Below are positions 18,920 through 27,890 of a stretch of 64,000 nt of DNA, piece after piece. A program made the translations under genes and the position numbers. Below the pieces are notes generated by a model. It searched no databases. It was not told the DNA's origin and worked only from the letters and a program-made list of their open reading frames with translations. Position 1 is the stretch's first letter; each line of letters opens with the position of its first letter. Origin of the DNA: SG-bin9 sp049323835 (GTDB taxonomy: Bacteria > Pseudomonadota > Alphaproteobacteria > Rhizobiales > Xanthobacteraceae); contig JBMOOJ010000075.1 of NCBI GenBank assembly GCA_049323835.1, forward strand, positions 1 to 64,000, written 5' to 3'.

Positions 18920-19441
18920 TTAGTCTGGAATCGCCACCGCGTTCCAGTCCGGGCGAATGGCGCCGCTGACGTTCTCGAACGCGCCATCAACGAGTTCGAT
19001 AACGAGAAGCCGGTCGAGATCGACCGGCCCCGGCATGGTGGCGCTGCCGCGTGGAATCTTCTTGAAGCCGACGCGGCTGTAATACGGCTCGTCGCCGACG
19101 AGCACGACAAGACGGATACCTGCCGTCTTTGCATCCTTCAGCGCGCGCTCAAGCAGAAGCTTGCCGATGCCGCGATCGCGGAACGGCGGCTCGACCGTGA
19201 GCGGACCGAGCAGCAGCGCCGGCGTATCGCCGATGCAGATCGGCAATTGCCGCACCGAGCCGACCAAAAGCGTGCCGATCCGCGCCGTGAACGACAGATC
19301 GAGCCGGTGCTCGACATGCTCGCGCAACCGGTAGGCGCTGAGCGCGAACCGGCCGGGGCCGAAGGTACGCTCGTGCAGCCGCTCGATCGCTTGCGCGTCG
19401 GCAGGTGCTTCAGGGAGAACGGTGACGGACAGCTCACTCAT
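18920..19441 (-). CDS. GNAT-family N-acetyltransferase
   Basis: A 173-residue GNAT acetyltransferase. The acetyl-CoA loop is visible as FRDRGIGKLLLERAL following LLLGPLTVEPP, and the later VGDEPYYSRVGF segment is common in YhbS-type GNATs (COG3153). The substrate is unknown. It lies just downstream of a Nudix gene on the same strand (about 40 bases) and may be co-transcribed with it. Confidence 0.9.
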   Translation of the reverse strand: MSELSVTVLPEAPADAQAIERLHERTFGPGRFALSAYRLREHVEHRLDLSFTARIGTLLVGSVRQLPICIGDTPALLLGPLTVEPPFRDRGIGKLLLERALKDAKTAGIRLVVLVGDEPYYSRVGFKKIPRGSATMPGPVDLDRLLVIELVDGAFENVSGAIRPDWNAVAIPD

Positions 19442-19480
19442 GGTGGGTGGTCCGATAGCATCTGCGCGCGCCGGGGTCCA

Positions 19481-19966
19481 TCACGCCGGGCGCCAGTCCT
19501 GCGTGATCTCGCGCCCATCGAGCAGCTCGGCGATGCGCTGGCGCGTTCCGGCGGTCGTGTCGGGCGGGAGGCCGGATACCGGATAGAAACCGCAGGCGAC
19601 GATTTCGCTGTTCGGCGCCGGTATCCGCTCCTGGCGATACGCACGGACCACGTAGACCACGACGTGATCGCGTTTGGAAATACCGCGGCTGAAGTAAACG
19701 CCATGCAGCTGCGGTGGGCCGGTCAGCTCGATCAGCCCTTCCTCCATCAGTTCGCGCCTCAACGCATCGAGCACCGTCTCGTTTACCTCGACGCCGCCGC
19801 CCGGCAGATGCCAGCCATCAACGTAGGAGTGCTTGACCAGAAAGACGCGGTTCTCGGCGTCGAGCACCAGCGCGCGGACACCCACGGTGAGACCGCGCGC
19901 AAATCGCGAATAGAAATGAAACAGCCGCCTGATCACCGGCTCAAACGTGCGCCGCCATCCCGCCAT
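19481..19966 (-). CDS. Nudix hydrolase with a degenerate box
   Basis: A 161-residue Nudix-fold protein. WHLPGGGVEVNETVLDAL runs into RRELMEEGLI, so the RE..EE metal ligands are kept. The canonical glycine two residues after EE is replaced (EEGLI instead of EExGU). The N-terminal YSRFARGLTVGVRALVLD is typical of a Bradyrhizobium family. The start is uncertain: a GTG five codons upstream is equally open. The substrate is unknown. Confidence 0.86.
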   Translation of the reverse strand: MAGWRRTFEPVIRRLFHFYSRFARGLTVGVRALVLDAENRVFLVKHSYVDGWHLPGGGVEVNETVLDALRRELMEEGLIELTGPPQLHGVYFSRGISKRDHVVVYVVRAYRQERIPAPNSEIVACGFYPVSGLPPDTTAGTRQRIAELLDGREITQDWRPA

Positions 19967-20068
19967 AGTCCCTCGCCCCACGCGCGGTCGTCTGCGGCGC
20001 GCCTTGCTTCACAGCGCACATCTTGCCAAAACCAGAGGCGTATTCAAAGGCGCGAACTGTTACCGACG

Positions 20069-20968
20069 ATGACAGCCTACACCCTCGCCCATCTCTCGGA
20101 CCCGCATCTGGCGCCGCTGCCGGAGCCGAGCGCGCGCGAGCTGATGAGCAAACGTGTGCTCGGCTATCTGAACTGGACGCGCAATCGCCACACGTTCCAT
20201 ATCCGCGAGACGCTCGACCCGCTGATTGCCGACGTGAAGGCACAGCGGCCTGATCACATCGCCATCACCGGCGATCTGGTGAATATCTCGCTCGATGCCG
20301 AGTTCAAGCAGGCCGCGGAGTGGCTGCGCAGCGTCGGCACGCCGGAGCACGTCTCGGTGATTCCCGGCAACCACGATGCGTACGTCGCCTCGATGCGCGA
20401 TCGCTTCGCCACGGAGTTCGCCGACTATCTGCGCAGCGACAACGCACCGTCCGCCGGTGCGGTGACGTTTCCCTATGTGCAGCGGCGCGGGCCGCTGGCG
20501 TTGATCGGCCTGTCGACGGCTGTGCCGACCGCACCGTTCATGGCGACCGGAAAACTTGGCGTGCAACAACTCGAAGCGCTCGAGCAAATCCTCACCGGCA
20601 TCTCGCCGGCCGACACGTTCCGAGTGCTGCTGATCCACCATCCGCTCGATACCGACCGCAAGCGGCGGCTCAAGCGGCTCACCGACGCCGGCGAGTTGAA
20701 AGCGTTGTTGCACCGGCGCGGCGTGGACCTGGTGCTGCACGGCCACGACCATCGCCACGCGACTGTCTGGCTCGAGGGAGTCAACGGCAAGTTTCCCGTC
20801 GTCGGGGTGCCGTCAGCATCCGCGGCCGATGACGGCGTGCACGATCCGGCGGCCTACAACCTGTTCGAGATCACGCGCGAGAGCGATCGCTGGCGATGCG
20901 ACATGCGCGTGCGCACGTCGGTCAAGAACGGCGGCTGGAAGGACGTGCGGAAGGCGCGGCTGATTTGA
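20069..20968 (+). CDS. Metallophosphoesterase
   Basis: A 299-residue calcineurin-like phosphoesterase. All metal blocks are visible: LSDPHLA near the N-terminus, ITGDLVN, IPGNHDAY, LIHHPL and HGHDHRH. It resembles the CpdA/Icc type of cyclic-nucleotide or phosphodiester hydrolases, but the substrate cannot be read from sequence. The frame stays open for over 1 kb upstream, but that stretch is antisense to the GNAT and Nudix genes; the real start is the ATG giving MTAYTLAHLSD. Confidence 0.93.
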   Translation: MTAYTLAHLSDPHLAPLPEPSARELMSKRVLGYLNWTRNRHTFHIRETLDPLIADVKAQRPDHIAITGDLVNISLDAEFKQAAEWLRSVGTPEHVSVIPGNHDAYVASMRDRFATEFADYLRSDNAPSAGAVTFPYVQRRGPLALIGLSTAVPTAPFMATGKLGVQQLEALEQILTGISPADTFRVLLIHHPLDTDRKRRLKRLTDAGELKALLHRRGVDLVLHGHDHRHATVWLEGVNGKFPVVGVPSASAADDGVHDPAAYNLFEITRESDRWRCDMRVRTSVKNGGWKDVRKARLI

Positions 20969-20994
20969 ACATCTCGTCATCGAGAGCAGTAGCC

Positions 20995-21549
20995 CTAACC
21001 GCCGCGCAGCGCCATGAACGCTGCGACACCGAGCAAAGCAACAATGCCGACCATAACGCCCAGCACGAAGGCCCAGATGCCGCGTGCGCGCCGCGGGGGT
21101 GGCGCTTCAGGTGCAGCAACGGCAGCGGGCGATGCGGTCAACGCATGCTCGCGCTCGATCATGCGGCGCGCGATATAATCGGTGATCGCCTGCACGATCG
21201 GCCCGGTCTCGTGCGACTCGGCGAGCACCGTGCGGCCGAAGCGCGTATCGCGCACGAAGCGATACTGCCGCTTGTCGCGGCCCATGACGACATGCGCAAC
21301 GACATCGATCCACAGCCGCGGCGTATCGCCCTGGCTGATGCCGCGGTCGAACAGATCGATCTGATCGGGAATTTCCGTGAACAGCGGATCGAGCGCTTCG
21401 CTGAGAATTTCGAGCCGGGCGACCTCCGCGTCGCGCAGGTCAACGACAACGCCGGTGCGATCGGCCGCCTCGATGCGGGCGCGGCGAAGCGCGTCGCGCA
21501 GGAGAACGGGGCGCGCATGAGCTTTGTTGTCTGCATTCGGCTCGGACAT
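20995..21549 (-). CDS. Hypothetical protein with C-terminal membrane anchor
   Basis: A 184-residue protein of no family I recognise. Residues 1-140 are soluble and mixed charge, including LWIDVVAHVVMGRDKRQYRFVRDTRFG; a Pro/Ala-rich linker follows, and one membrane helix at about 157-180 ends the protein. The tail-anchored layout suggests the N-terminal part faces the cytoplasm. It is convergent with the metallophosphoesterase gene. Confidence 0.82.
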   Translation of the reverse strand: MSEPNADNKAHARPVLLRDALRRARIEAADRTGVVVDLRDAEVARLEILSEALDPLFTEIPDQIDLFDRGISQGDTPRLWIDVVAHVVMGRDKRQYRFVRDTRFGRTVLAESHETGPIVQAITDYIARRMIEREHALTASPAAVAAPEAPPPRRARGIWAFVLGVMVGIVALLGVAAFMALRGG

Positions 21550-21762
21550 CGTCTGGCCTTTCCCTGCGGGCGGAAGCGAACACTGACGTTAACCTATCAG
21601 TTACCATGATCGGGGAAAAGGCCATTGATTTCCAATGGCTTGACCTGATGCTGGGCGGCGTCCGGTCGAGAATCGGCCGGGGAGACAACCAGGAAAACGA
21701 CAACGGCCCCGCCGGAGACCGGCAGGGCCGCGCACGATCACAATCGGCCCAGGCCGACGGGA

Positions 21763-21969
21763 TCAGGAATTGCGGTTCGGCTCTTCGACGATCGAAAAGC
21801 GCACGCCAGCCTTGTGACGATGCTCTTCCGACATCTGCTTCCAGCATTCCTCGGCTTCCTGGCGCGTCTTGAACGGGCCTTGCACTTGCGCCGAACCCGC
21901 CACGAGCTTGTGGAAGTTCATCGAGCCGAACTCGCCGCCGATCACCCAGAAATTGCTTCCGCCACTCAT
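21763..21969 (-). CDS. DUF4170 family small protein
   Basis: A 68-residue protein beginning MSGGSNFWVIGGEFGSMNFH, with a GPFKTRQEAEECWKQMSEEHRH segment, which matches the DUF4170 type (a small SPOR-like fold found in alphaproteobacteria). An AGGAGAC Shine-Dalgarno lies just before the ATG. It is free-standing; the function is unknown. Confidence 0.87.
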   Translation of the reverse strand: MSGGSNFWVIGGEFGSMNFHKLVAGSAQVQGPFKTRQEAEECWKQMSEEHRHKAGVRFSIVEEPNRNS

Positions 21970-22049
21970 ATCGGTCTCCTGTAATCCCGAACTGTATCTC
22001 GCGCCGCTTGTAATGCAAATCCCGGAAGAATCCAGCGCTCCGTTTTCGA

Positions 22050-23486
22050 TCAGTCGGACGAGAATCCGAACGGAACGCTAAGCCGCCGGTAGTCGTCGGG
22101 AAGCAGTTCGCGTCCGATCGGAAGTTCGGATCGCGCCGCACATGTCGGACGATGGCAGACACGACATGCGACGCCGATCGGCGTCGGTGCATCGGCGCGA
22201 GGGCCGGATTCATCGCTGGTATAGATCAGTTTTCCCGCATGCTCGGCGGCGCATCCGATGGCGATCGCACGCTCCACGCGCACCGCCCCGAACGATCCGC
22301 CGCCGGCGGTGACGGTGCGGGCAATCGAGAAAAATCGCTGGCCGTCAGGCAGTTCCAGCCATTGCGTGACGATCTGGCGCGGCGTCTTGAAGACGCCGTG
22401 CACCGACCAGAGCGGGCACGCCCCACCGTGTTTGGCGAAGGGAAAGCCGGCGCCATCGAGCAATTTCGAGATGTTGCCGGCGGGGTCGACGCGGATGAGG
22501 AAGAATGGAACTTTCTCCGCGCCGGGCCGCTGCAACGTGGTGATGCGATGCGCTGTCTGCTCGAAGCTCGTGCCGAACTGCCGCGCCAGCGCTTCGAGAT
22601 CGTAAGCGCGCGCCTCCGCCGCTTTCGCGAACTCCGAGTACGGCATGATCAGCGCCGCGGCGGCGTAACTCGCGAGCGAGCGATGCGCCAGCAGCTTGCC
22701 GCTCTTGCTGGTAAACTGACCCGCTTTCAGCGCCGTTGCGATCTCGCCTTCGAATTCGAGATAAGCGAGTTGCTGGGCCAGTTGAAAATTGAAGCTCGCG
22801 GTATCGAGCGAGTCGTCGAACAGGATTTCCTTGCGGTGATGGTCCAGCCTCCGGACCGACCCGAGCATCACTTTTGGCGGCAGATGCCTCACGCGAAGTT
22901 TGTGGCGATCGCGCAGCCGCTCGGTCAGCCAGTTGGTATCCGCCGGCCCTTGCAGAATGCGCTCGGCCGCATCGTCGAGATCCGCGAAGTTGTTCTTGCG
23001 CGCGGCAAGAAATCGCCGCACCTCCGCGACCGGATCGCTGACGTCAAGACTGCCCCGGCGCGACTTCGAGGCAGACGCTGCCGGTCCGGGACGGTCCGCC
23101 AGCGCAAGCTGCTCCTCGCGGTAGGCCGTGTAGAGCCGCAGGAAGGCCTCTGCCAGCCCCGGATAGCCGATGGCGATATCGCTGATCTCGAGCGGCGGGA
23201 TATCGATGTCCGCAAACATCGGCTCCTTCAGTACCGCCTGCATGCGCGCGGTATGGTCAGCGCCACCGTCACCCGCGAGATCAGCGAGGTCGGTCTTGTA
23301 GGTGCGGGCGAGGCGCAGCAGCATATCCGCCGTCACCGGCCGCTGATTGCGCTCCAGAAGCGCGACATAGGGCGCAGAGATATCGAGATCCGCAGCCATA
23401 TCGGCCTGTGTCAGGCCGAGATCACGCCGCAGCCGCCGCAGCCGCGGACCCATGAAAACCGAGCGAACTGCCGATGCCGTTGCCAA
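22050..23486 (-). CDS. XRE-type regulator of acyl/glyoxylate metabolism (ScfR/RamB-like)
   Basis: A 478-residue regulator. An N-terminal helix-turn-helix (about 12-65, RRLRRDLGLTQADMAADL) is followed by an IrrE/ImmA-like region and a Cys-rich C-terminal DUF2083 domain (GVACRVCHRPTCAARSELPIG). This is the architecture of short-chain fatty-acyl regulators and of Corynebacterium RamB, which controls glyoxylate-cycle genes. The start is a TTG with GGGAG seven bases upstream. It is divergent from isocitrate lyase, and inverted repeats fill the gap, so it most likely controls aceA. Confidence 0.9.
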   Translation of the reverse strand: MATASAVRSVFMGPRLRRLRRDLGLTQADMAADLDISAPYVALLERNQRPVTADMLLRLARTYKTDLADLAGDGGADHTARMQAVLKEPMFADIDIPPLEISDIAIGYPGLAEAFLRLYTAYREEQLALADRPGPAASASKSRRGSLDVSDPVAEVRRFLAARKNNFADLDDAAERILQGPADTNWLTERLRDRHKLRVRHLPPKVMLGSVRRLDHHRKEILFDDSLDTASFNFQLAQQLAYLEFEGEIATALKAGQFTSKSGKLLAHRSLASYAAAALIMPYSEFAKAAEARAYDLEALARQFGTSFEQTAHRITTLQRPGAEKVPFFLIRVDPAGNISKLLDGAGFPFAKHGGACPLWSVHGVFKTPRQIVTQWLELPDGQRFFSIARTVTAGGGSFGAVRVERAIAIGCAAEHAGKLIYTSDESGPRADAPTPIGVACRVCHRPTCAARSELPIGRELLPDDYRRLSVPFGFSSD

Positions 23487-23524
23487 GACACAACTCCCAG
23501 GCGATACCCAGCCCAACGACCAGA

Positions 23525-23575
23525 ATGTAAGGATATTACATCATTACAATGAAAGCTTGTAAAGTCTGACAAGCT
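23525..23575. promoter_or_regulatory. Cluster of inverted repeats between the ScfR-like regulator and aceA
   Basis: Three perfect inverted repeats lie close together: ATGTAA/TTACAT at 23525-23541 (5-base spacer), TTACAA/TTGTAA at 23544-23562 (7-base spacer), and AGCTTGT/ACAAGCT at 23554-23575 (8-base spacer). The second and third overlap. They are AT-rich against GC-rich surroundings. I infer the operator of the divergent regulator, overlapping the promoters of both genes. Confidence 0.65.
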
Positions 23576-23646
23576 ATCTTCGGAACCCCTATCCATTCTT
23601 GCTGCGATGCGTTGAAACAGGGGCAACGTCATTCGGGAGCACGACC

Positions 23647-25284
23647 ATGAATTATCAATCGCGCGACATCACCGGCCAGATTCAGGGCCCCTCTTCTTAT
23701 CAGGCCGAAATCGAAGCGGCTCAGGCTCTTCTTAAGACCCAACCCACCTGGAACGGCGTCACCGCCGAAGCCGTGGCGCGCATGCGGCTGCAGAACCGCT
23801 TCAAGACCGGCCTCGACGTCGCCCGCTACACCGCGGACGTGATGCGCGCCGACATGGCGGCGTATGACAAGGATCCGACCAAGTACACCCAGTCGCTGGG
23901 TTGCTGGCACGGCTTCGTCGCACAGCAGAAGCTGATCTCGATCAAGAAGCACTTCGGCGGCAAGACCGACCGCCGCTATCTCTACCTGTCGGGCTGGATG
24001 ATCGCGGCGCTGCGCTCGGAGTTCGGGCCGCTGCCGGATCAGTCGATGCACGAGAAGACCTCGGTGCCGGCGCTGATCGAAGAGCTCTACACGTTCCTGC
24101 GTCAGGCCGACGCGCGCGAACTCGGCAACATCTTCCGCGAGATCGATGCGGCGCGCAAGGCCGGCGACAAGGCGAAGGAAGTGGCGCTGATCGCGCAGGT
24201 CGACAACTTCCAGACCCACGTTGTGCCGGTGATCGCTGACATCGACGCAGGCTTCGGCAACGCTGAAGCGACCTACCTGCTCGCCAAGAAGATGATCGAA
24301 GCGGGCGCCTGCGCGCTGCAGATCGAAAATCAGGTCTCGGACGAGAAGCAGTGCGGCCATCAGGACGGCAAGGTCACCGTGCCGCATGACGTGTTCCTGG
24401 CGAAGATCCGCGCCTGCCGTCACGCCTTCCTCGAAATGGGCGTCGACAATGGGATCATCGTGACCCGCACCGACTCGCTCGGCGCCGGCCTCACGCAGCA
24501 GATCGCCGTCAGCCACAAGCCGGGCGACCTCGGCGACCAGTACAACAGCTTCCTCGACTGCGACGAAGTCGATCCATCGAAGGTCGGCAACGGCGACGTC
24601 ATCATCAGCCGCAACGGCAAGCTGCTGCGTCCCAAGCGCCTGCCGAGCAACCTGTATCAGTTCCGTCCGGGCACGGGCGTCGACCGCTGCGTACTTGACA
24701 GCATCACCTCGCTGCAGAACGGCGCCGACCTGCTGTGGATCGAGACGGAGCGTCCGAACATCGCGCAGATCGCAGAAATGGTCGACAAGATCCGCGAAGT
24801 CATCCCGAACGCGAAGCTCGCCTACAACAACTCGCCGTCGTTCAACTGGACGCTGAACTTCCGCTGGCAGGTGTTCGACGAGTGGAAGGCGGCCGGCAAG
24901 GACGTCAGCAAGTACAACCGCGCCGACCTGATGAAGGTGGAGTACGACGAGACGCCGCTAGCGATCGAAGCCGATCAGCTGATCCGCACCTTCCAGGCGG
25001 ACTCGGCGAAGCGCGCCGGCATCTTCCACCACCTGATCACGCTGCCGACCTATCACACGACGGCACTGTCGACCGACAATCTGTCGAAGGAGTACTTCGG
25101 CGACCAAGGCATGCTCGGATACGTGAAGAACGTCCAGCGCGCGGAAATTCGCCAGGGCATCGCCTGCGTCAAGCACCAGAACATGGCCGGCTCGGACATC
25201 GGCGACGACCACAAGGAATACTTCGCCGGTGCCGCGGCCCTGAAGGCGGGCGGCGAGCACAACACGATGAACCAGTTCAGCTAA
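23647..25284 (+). CDS. aceA: Isocitrate lyase
   Basis: A 545-residue isocitrate lyase, splitting isocitrate to glyoxylate and succinate in the glyoxylate bypass. The active-site loop reads KQCGH at 234-238 (Cys236 catalytic), the variant found in the longer Pseudomonas-type enzymes rather than KKCGH. Other blocks include CWHGF, IADIDAGFGN and LAYNNSPSFNW. Strong single-gene unit: inverted repeats upstream, a perfect terminator 25 bases downstream. Growth on acetate, fatty acids or other C2 sources is implied. Confidence 0.97.
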   Translation: MNYQSRDITGQIQGPSSYQAEIEAAQALLKTQPTWNGVTAEAVARMRLQNRFKTGLDVARYTADVMRADMAAYDKDPTKYTQSLGCWHGFVAQQKLISIKKHFGGKTDRRYLYLSGWMIAALRSEFGPLPDQSMHEKTSVPALIEELYTFLRQADARELGNIFREIDAARKAGDKAKEVALIAQVDNFQTHVVPVIADIDAGFGNAEATYLLAKKMIEAGACALQIENQVSDEKQCGHQDGKVTVPHDVFLAKIRACRHAFLEMGVDNGIIVTRTDSLGAGLTQQIAVSHKPGDLGDQYNSFLDCDEVDPSKVGNGDVIISRNGKLLRPKRLPSNLYQFRPGTGVDRCVLDSITSLQNGADLLWIETERPNIAQIAEMVDKIREVIPNAKLAYNNSPSFNWTLNFRWQVFDEWKAAGKDVSKYNRADLMKVEYDETPLAIEADQLIRTFQADSAKRAGIFHHLITLPTYHTTALSTDNLSKEYFGDQGMLGYVKNVQRAEIRQGIACVKHQNMAGSDIGDDHKEYFAGAAALKAGGEHNTMNQFS

Positions 25285-25308
25285 CAACGGCTGATCCAAA
25301 GTTCAATC

Positions 25309-25338
25309 AGAATGCCCGGCCTCGCAGCCGGGCATTCT
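25309..25338 (+). terminator. Terminator of aceA
   Basis: AGAATGCCCGGC pairs perfectly with GCCGGGCATTCT across a six-base loop, followed by TGTTTTG. The 12-bp GC-rich stem and short T-rich tail lie just past the aceA stop. Confidence 0.85.
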
Positions 25339-25401
25339 TGTTTTGAGCACGATCACGTGACCCACCCTTCCCGTCGTGACCGGGCCTGACCCGAAATGGC
25401 T

Positions 25402-25519
25402 CGTCGTTGCCGGGCTTGACCCGGCAATCCATCTTGCGAAAAGTACAGGCATTGGCCTTCTAGATGGATGCCGGCAACTTAAGAACGCCGTTCTTTGAAC
25501 GGTTATGCCCGGCCACGAC
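25402..25519. repeat. Mosaic palindromic element, copy 3
   Basis: CGTCGTTGCCGGGCTTGACC with CCGGCAATCCATCTT, then TAGATGGATGCCGGCA, the AACGCCGTTCTTTGAACGG hairpin and GCCCGGCCACGACA. Located between the aceA terminator and the lytic transglycosylase gene, reaching to within about 12 bases of that gene's ATG. It shares the CCGTTCTT(T/C)GAACGG core with copies 1, 6, 7 and 8. Confidence 0.8.
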
Positions 25520-25530
25520 AAGAGCTTCTC

Positions 25531-26754
25531 ATGCCATATCGTTTGTTTGTAACTGCCGTAATCTTACTCTCTGTTGGACACGCAAGCGCCACCGCCCTCG
25601 CCCAGACGCCCGGCCCGTGCCGCAAGGGCCAAGGCTTTCCGCAGTTCCTCGAGCAGCTGAAGCAGGATGCCGTGAAGGCCGGCGTGTCGCAGCGCGCGCT
25701 CGCGGCCGCTGCTCCGGGCATGGTCTACGATCAGGGCATCGTCAATCGCGACCGCGGTCAGCGCGTGTTCGGCCAGATCTTCACCGAGTTCTCCGGCCGC
25801 ATGGCATCGGAAGCCCGCCGCGTGAAGGGGCAGCAGCTGATCAAGCAGTATGCGCAGGCGTTCGCACGCGCCGAGAGGGAATACGGCGTGCCGCCAGCGG
25901 TGATCGCCGCGTTCTGGGCGCTGGAGAGCGACTTCGGCGCGGTGCAGGGCAAGCTGCCGATCATGCGCTCGCTGGTTTCGCTTGCTTACGACTGCCGCCG
26001 CTCCGACATGTTCCGCGAGGAAACGATTGCCGCGCTGAAGATCATCGATCGCGGCGATCTTTCATTCTCGGAGCTGATCGGCTCATGGGCCGGCGAACTC
26101 GGCCAGACGCAGTTCCTGCCGCGTCATTACTACGACTATGCCGTCGACTATGACGGCGACGGCAAGCGTGACTTGATCCACAGCCCGGCCGACGTGATCG
26201 GCTCGACGGCCCATTACATCGGCAAGGGCCTGAAGTGGAAACGCGGTGAGCCTTGGCTTGAGGAAATCCGCGTGCCCGCGAACCTTCCGTGGGATCAGAC
26301 TGATCTTTCGACCAAACATCCGCGTTCGAAGTGGGCTGCATGGGGTGTGACGCTCGCCGATGGACGGCCGCTTCCGAACGACAATCTCCCCGCATCCGTG
26401 CTGCTGCCGATGGGACGCACGGGGCCCGCGTTCATGGCCTACGCGAACTTCGCCGCCTACACCGAATGGAACAACTCGCTGATCTATTCGACGACGGCGG
26501 CCTATCTCGCGACGCGGATCGCCGGTGCTGGACCGATGCGCAAGCCGGCGGCGCCAGTGGCGCAGCTTCCATTCAACGAATTGAAGGAGCTCCAGCAGCT
26601 TCTCGCCAAGCGCGGCTACAACGTCGGCAAGATCGACGGCATCATGGGCCAGCAGAGCCGCATCGCCGTGAAGGCGATGCAGATCAAATACGGCCTGCCC
26701 GCCGACTCGTGGCCGACCGCTGAACTGCTGGCGCGGCTGCGCAGCGGCGCGTAA
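25531..26754 (+). CDS. Lytic murein transglycosylase (MltB family) with peptidoglycan-binding domain
   Basis: A 407-residue periplasmic lytic transglycosylase. It has a signal peptide (about 1-25), an SLT_2 catalytic domain with the MltB-type block PPAVIAAFWALESDFG supplying the catalytic Glu, GELGQTQFLP and the DYDGDGKRDLI segment. A C-terminal PG_binding_1 repeat occupies about 335-405 (LLAKRGYNVGKIDGIMGQQSR). It cleaves the glycan strand forming 1,6-anhydro ends. Single gene between repeat elements. Confidence 0.93.
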   Translation: MPYRLFVTAVILLSVGHASATALAQTPGPCRKGQGFPQFLEQLKQDAVKAGVSQRALAAAAPGMVYDQGIVNRDRGQRVFGQIFTEFSGRMASEARRVKGQQLIKQYAQAFARAEREYGVPPAVIAAFWALESDFGAVQGKLPIMRSLVSLAYDCRRSDMFREETIAALKIIDRGDLSFSELIGSWAGELGQTQFLPRHYYDYAVDYDGDGKRDLIHSPADVIGSTAHYIGKGLKWKRGEPWLEEIRVPANLPWDQTDLSTKHPRSKWAAWGVTLADGRPLPNDNLPASVLLPMGRTGPAFMAYANFAAYTEWNNSLIYSTTAAYLATRIAGAGPMRKPAAPVAQLPFNELKELQQLLAKRGYNVGKIDGIMGQQSRIAVKAMQIKYGLPADSWPTAELLARLRSGA

Positions 26755-26764
26755 CTGACAGTTT

Positions 26765-26889
26765 TCCTCATGGTGAGGAGCGCGAAGCGCGTCTCGAACC
26801 ATGAGGCCGAGAACGCAAGAAAGACAAGAGACACAGGCCTTCATCCTTCGAGACGCGGCTCTGCGAGCCGCTCCTCAGGATGAGGAGCA
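26765..26889. repeat. Second-type palindromic element (GGTGAGGAGCGCG family)
   Basis: Reads CCTCATGGTGAGGAGCGCGA with GCGTCTCGAACCATGAGG, then CCTTCGAGACGCGGCTCTGC with GAGCCGCTCCTCAGGATGAGGAG. The two halves are related inverted copies. This wording is a known dispersed element type in Bradyrhizobium-like genomes (from memory) and differs from the GTCATGCCCGGC family elsewhere in the window. Confidence 0.75.
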
Positions 26890-26920
26890 AACATCAACCC
26901 GGATTTGCAGAGAAACAACA

Positions 26921-27757
26921 ATGACCCCGACGTCCCATTACATCGAGTTGTGCGGCCGCGAAGTTCACTACGTCGAATGGGGCGCGCGCGGCAAGCCGCC
27001 GCTGATCATGTGGCACGGCGTGGCGCGGACCAGCCGCGACTTCGACGACATTGCGATGGCCATGGCGAACGACCGCCACATCATCGTGCCGGACACTATC
27101 GGCCGCGGCTACAGCGAATGGAGCCCGGAGCCGGCGAAGGAATACAACCGCAAATTCTACGCGGCGCAGGCGCAAGCGCTGCTCGACGTGCTGCACTTCA
27201 ACACGACCGACTGGCTGGGCACGTCGATGGGTGCGATCATCGGCATCGAGGCCGCCGCCAACAACCTGGCCGGCCGTTTTCGCCGCTTCGTCTTGAACGA
27301 TATGGGCCCCGTCGTTGCGCAGGCGGCTCTCGACCGCATCAACTCGTATGCCGGCGCACCGCCGCCGAAGTTCAGGCGCGTCACCGAACTTGAGACCTAC
27401 TTCCGCCAGATCTACAAGCCTTACGGCTACATGACCGACGCACAGTATCGCCGCCTCACCGAAACCTCGACGCGGCGCAATCCGGACGGCACCGTGTCGC
27501 CGCACATCGATCCGGAGATCAAAATTCACTTCAAGTCGAACGAAGAGCAGTGGGACAATTGGCGCAAGCTGACCTGCGACATGCTCTGTCTGCGCGGCGA
27601 GACGTCCGATCTGTTGCTGCCTGAGGATTGCGAGCGGATGGAGCGCGAAAATCCGCGCTGCAAGGTCGTGACCATCAAGGGTTGCGGCCATGCACCAGCA
27701 CTCAACGTGCCGGACCAGATCAAGCTGGTGGCGGACTTTCTCAACGCCGGCCTCTAG
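26921..27757 (+). CDS. Alpha/beta hydrolase
   Basis: A 278-residue alpha/beta-hydrolase-fold enzyme. The nucleophile elbow is GTSMGA (Ser102), the oxyanion-region HG follows the second strand (MWHGVART), the acid is likely in LLLPEDCERM, and the histidine is in GCGHAPALN. It may be an esterase or C-C hydrolase; the substrate is not evident. Single gene between two palindromic elements. Confidence 0.92.
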   Translation: MTPTSHYIELCGREVHYVEWGARGKPPLIMWHGVARTSRDFDDIAMAMANDRHIIVPDTIGRGYSEWSPEPAKEYNRKFYAAQAQALLDVLHFNTTDWLGTSMGAIIGIEAAANNLAGRFRRFVLNDMGPVVAQAALDRINSYAGAPPPKFRRVTELETYFRQIYKPYGYMTDAQYRRLTETSTRRNPDGTVSPHIDPEIKIHFKSNEEQWDNWRKLTCDMLCLRGETSDLLLPEDCERMERENPRCKVVTIKGCGHAPALNVPDQIKLVADFLNAGL

Positions 27758-27775
27758 CGGCACTGGACTTCGGAC

Positions 27776-27890
27776 CGTCATGCCCGGACTTGATCCGGGC
27801 ATCCATCTGTCCTTGAAAGATGGTCTGCGGTGTCTTCGCCTCGCCGAAGCGGCTTCGGCCGCGAAGCTGCGGTCAAGCCCGGCAATGACG
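27776..27890. repeat. Mosaic palindromic element, copy 4
   Basis: CGTCATGCCCGGACTTGATC with CCGGGCATCCATCTG, a short pairing AAGATGG, a GCCGAAGCGGCTTCGGC hairpin, and AAGCCCGGCAATGACG. It fills much of the 311-base gap before the DUF1993 gene. The remaining 180 bases of the gap show no gene. Confidence 0.78.

Noticed and set aside
18887..20068. In-frame upstream extension of the metallophosphoesterase
   Set aside because: The extension is antisense to the GNAT and Nudix genes and has shadow composition; homology begins at MTAYTLAHLSD.
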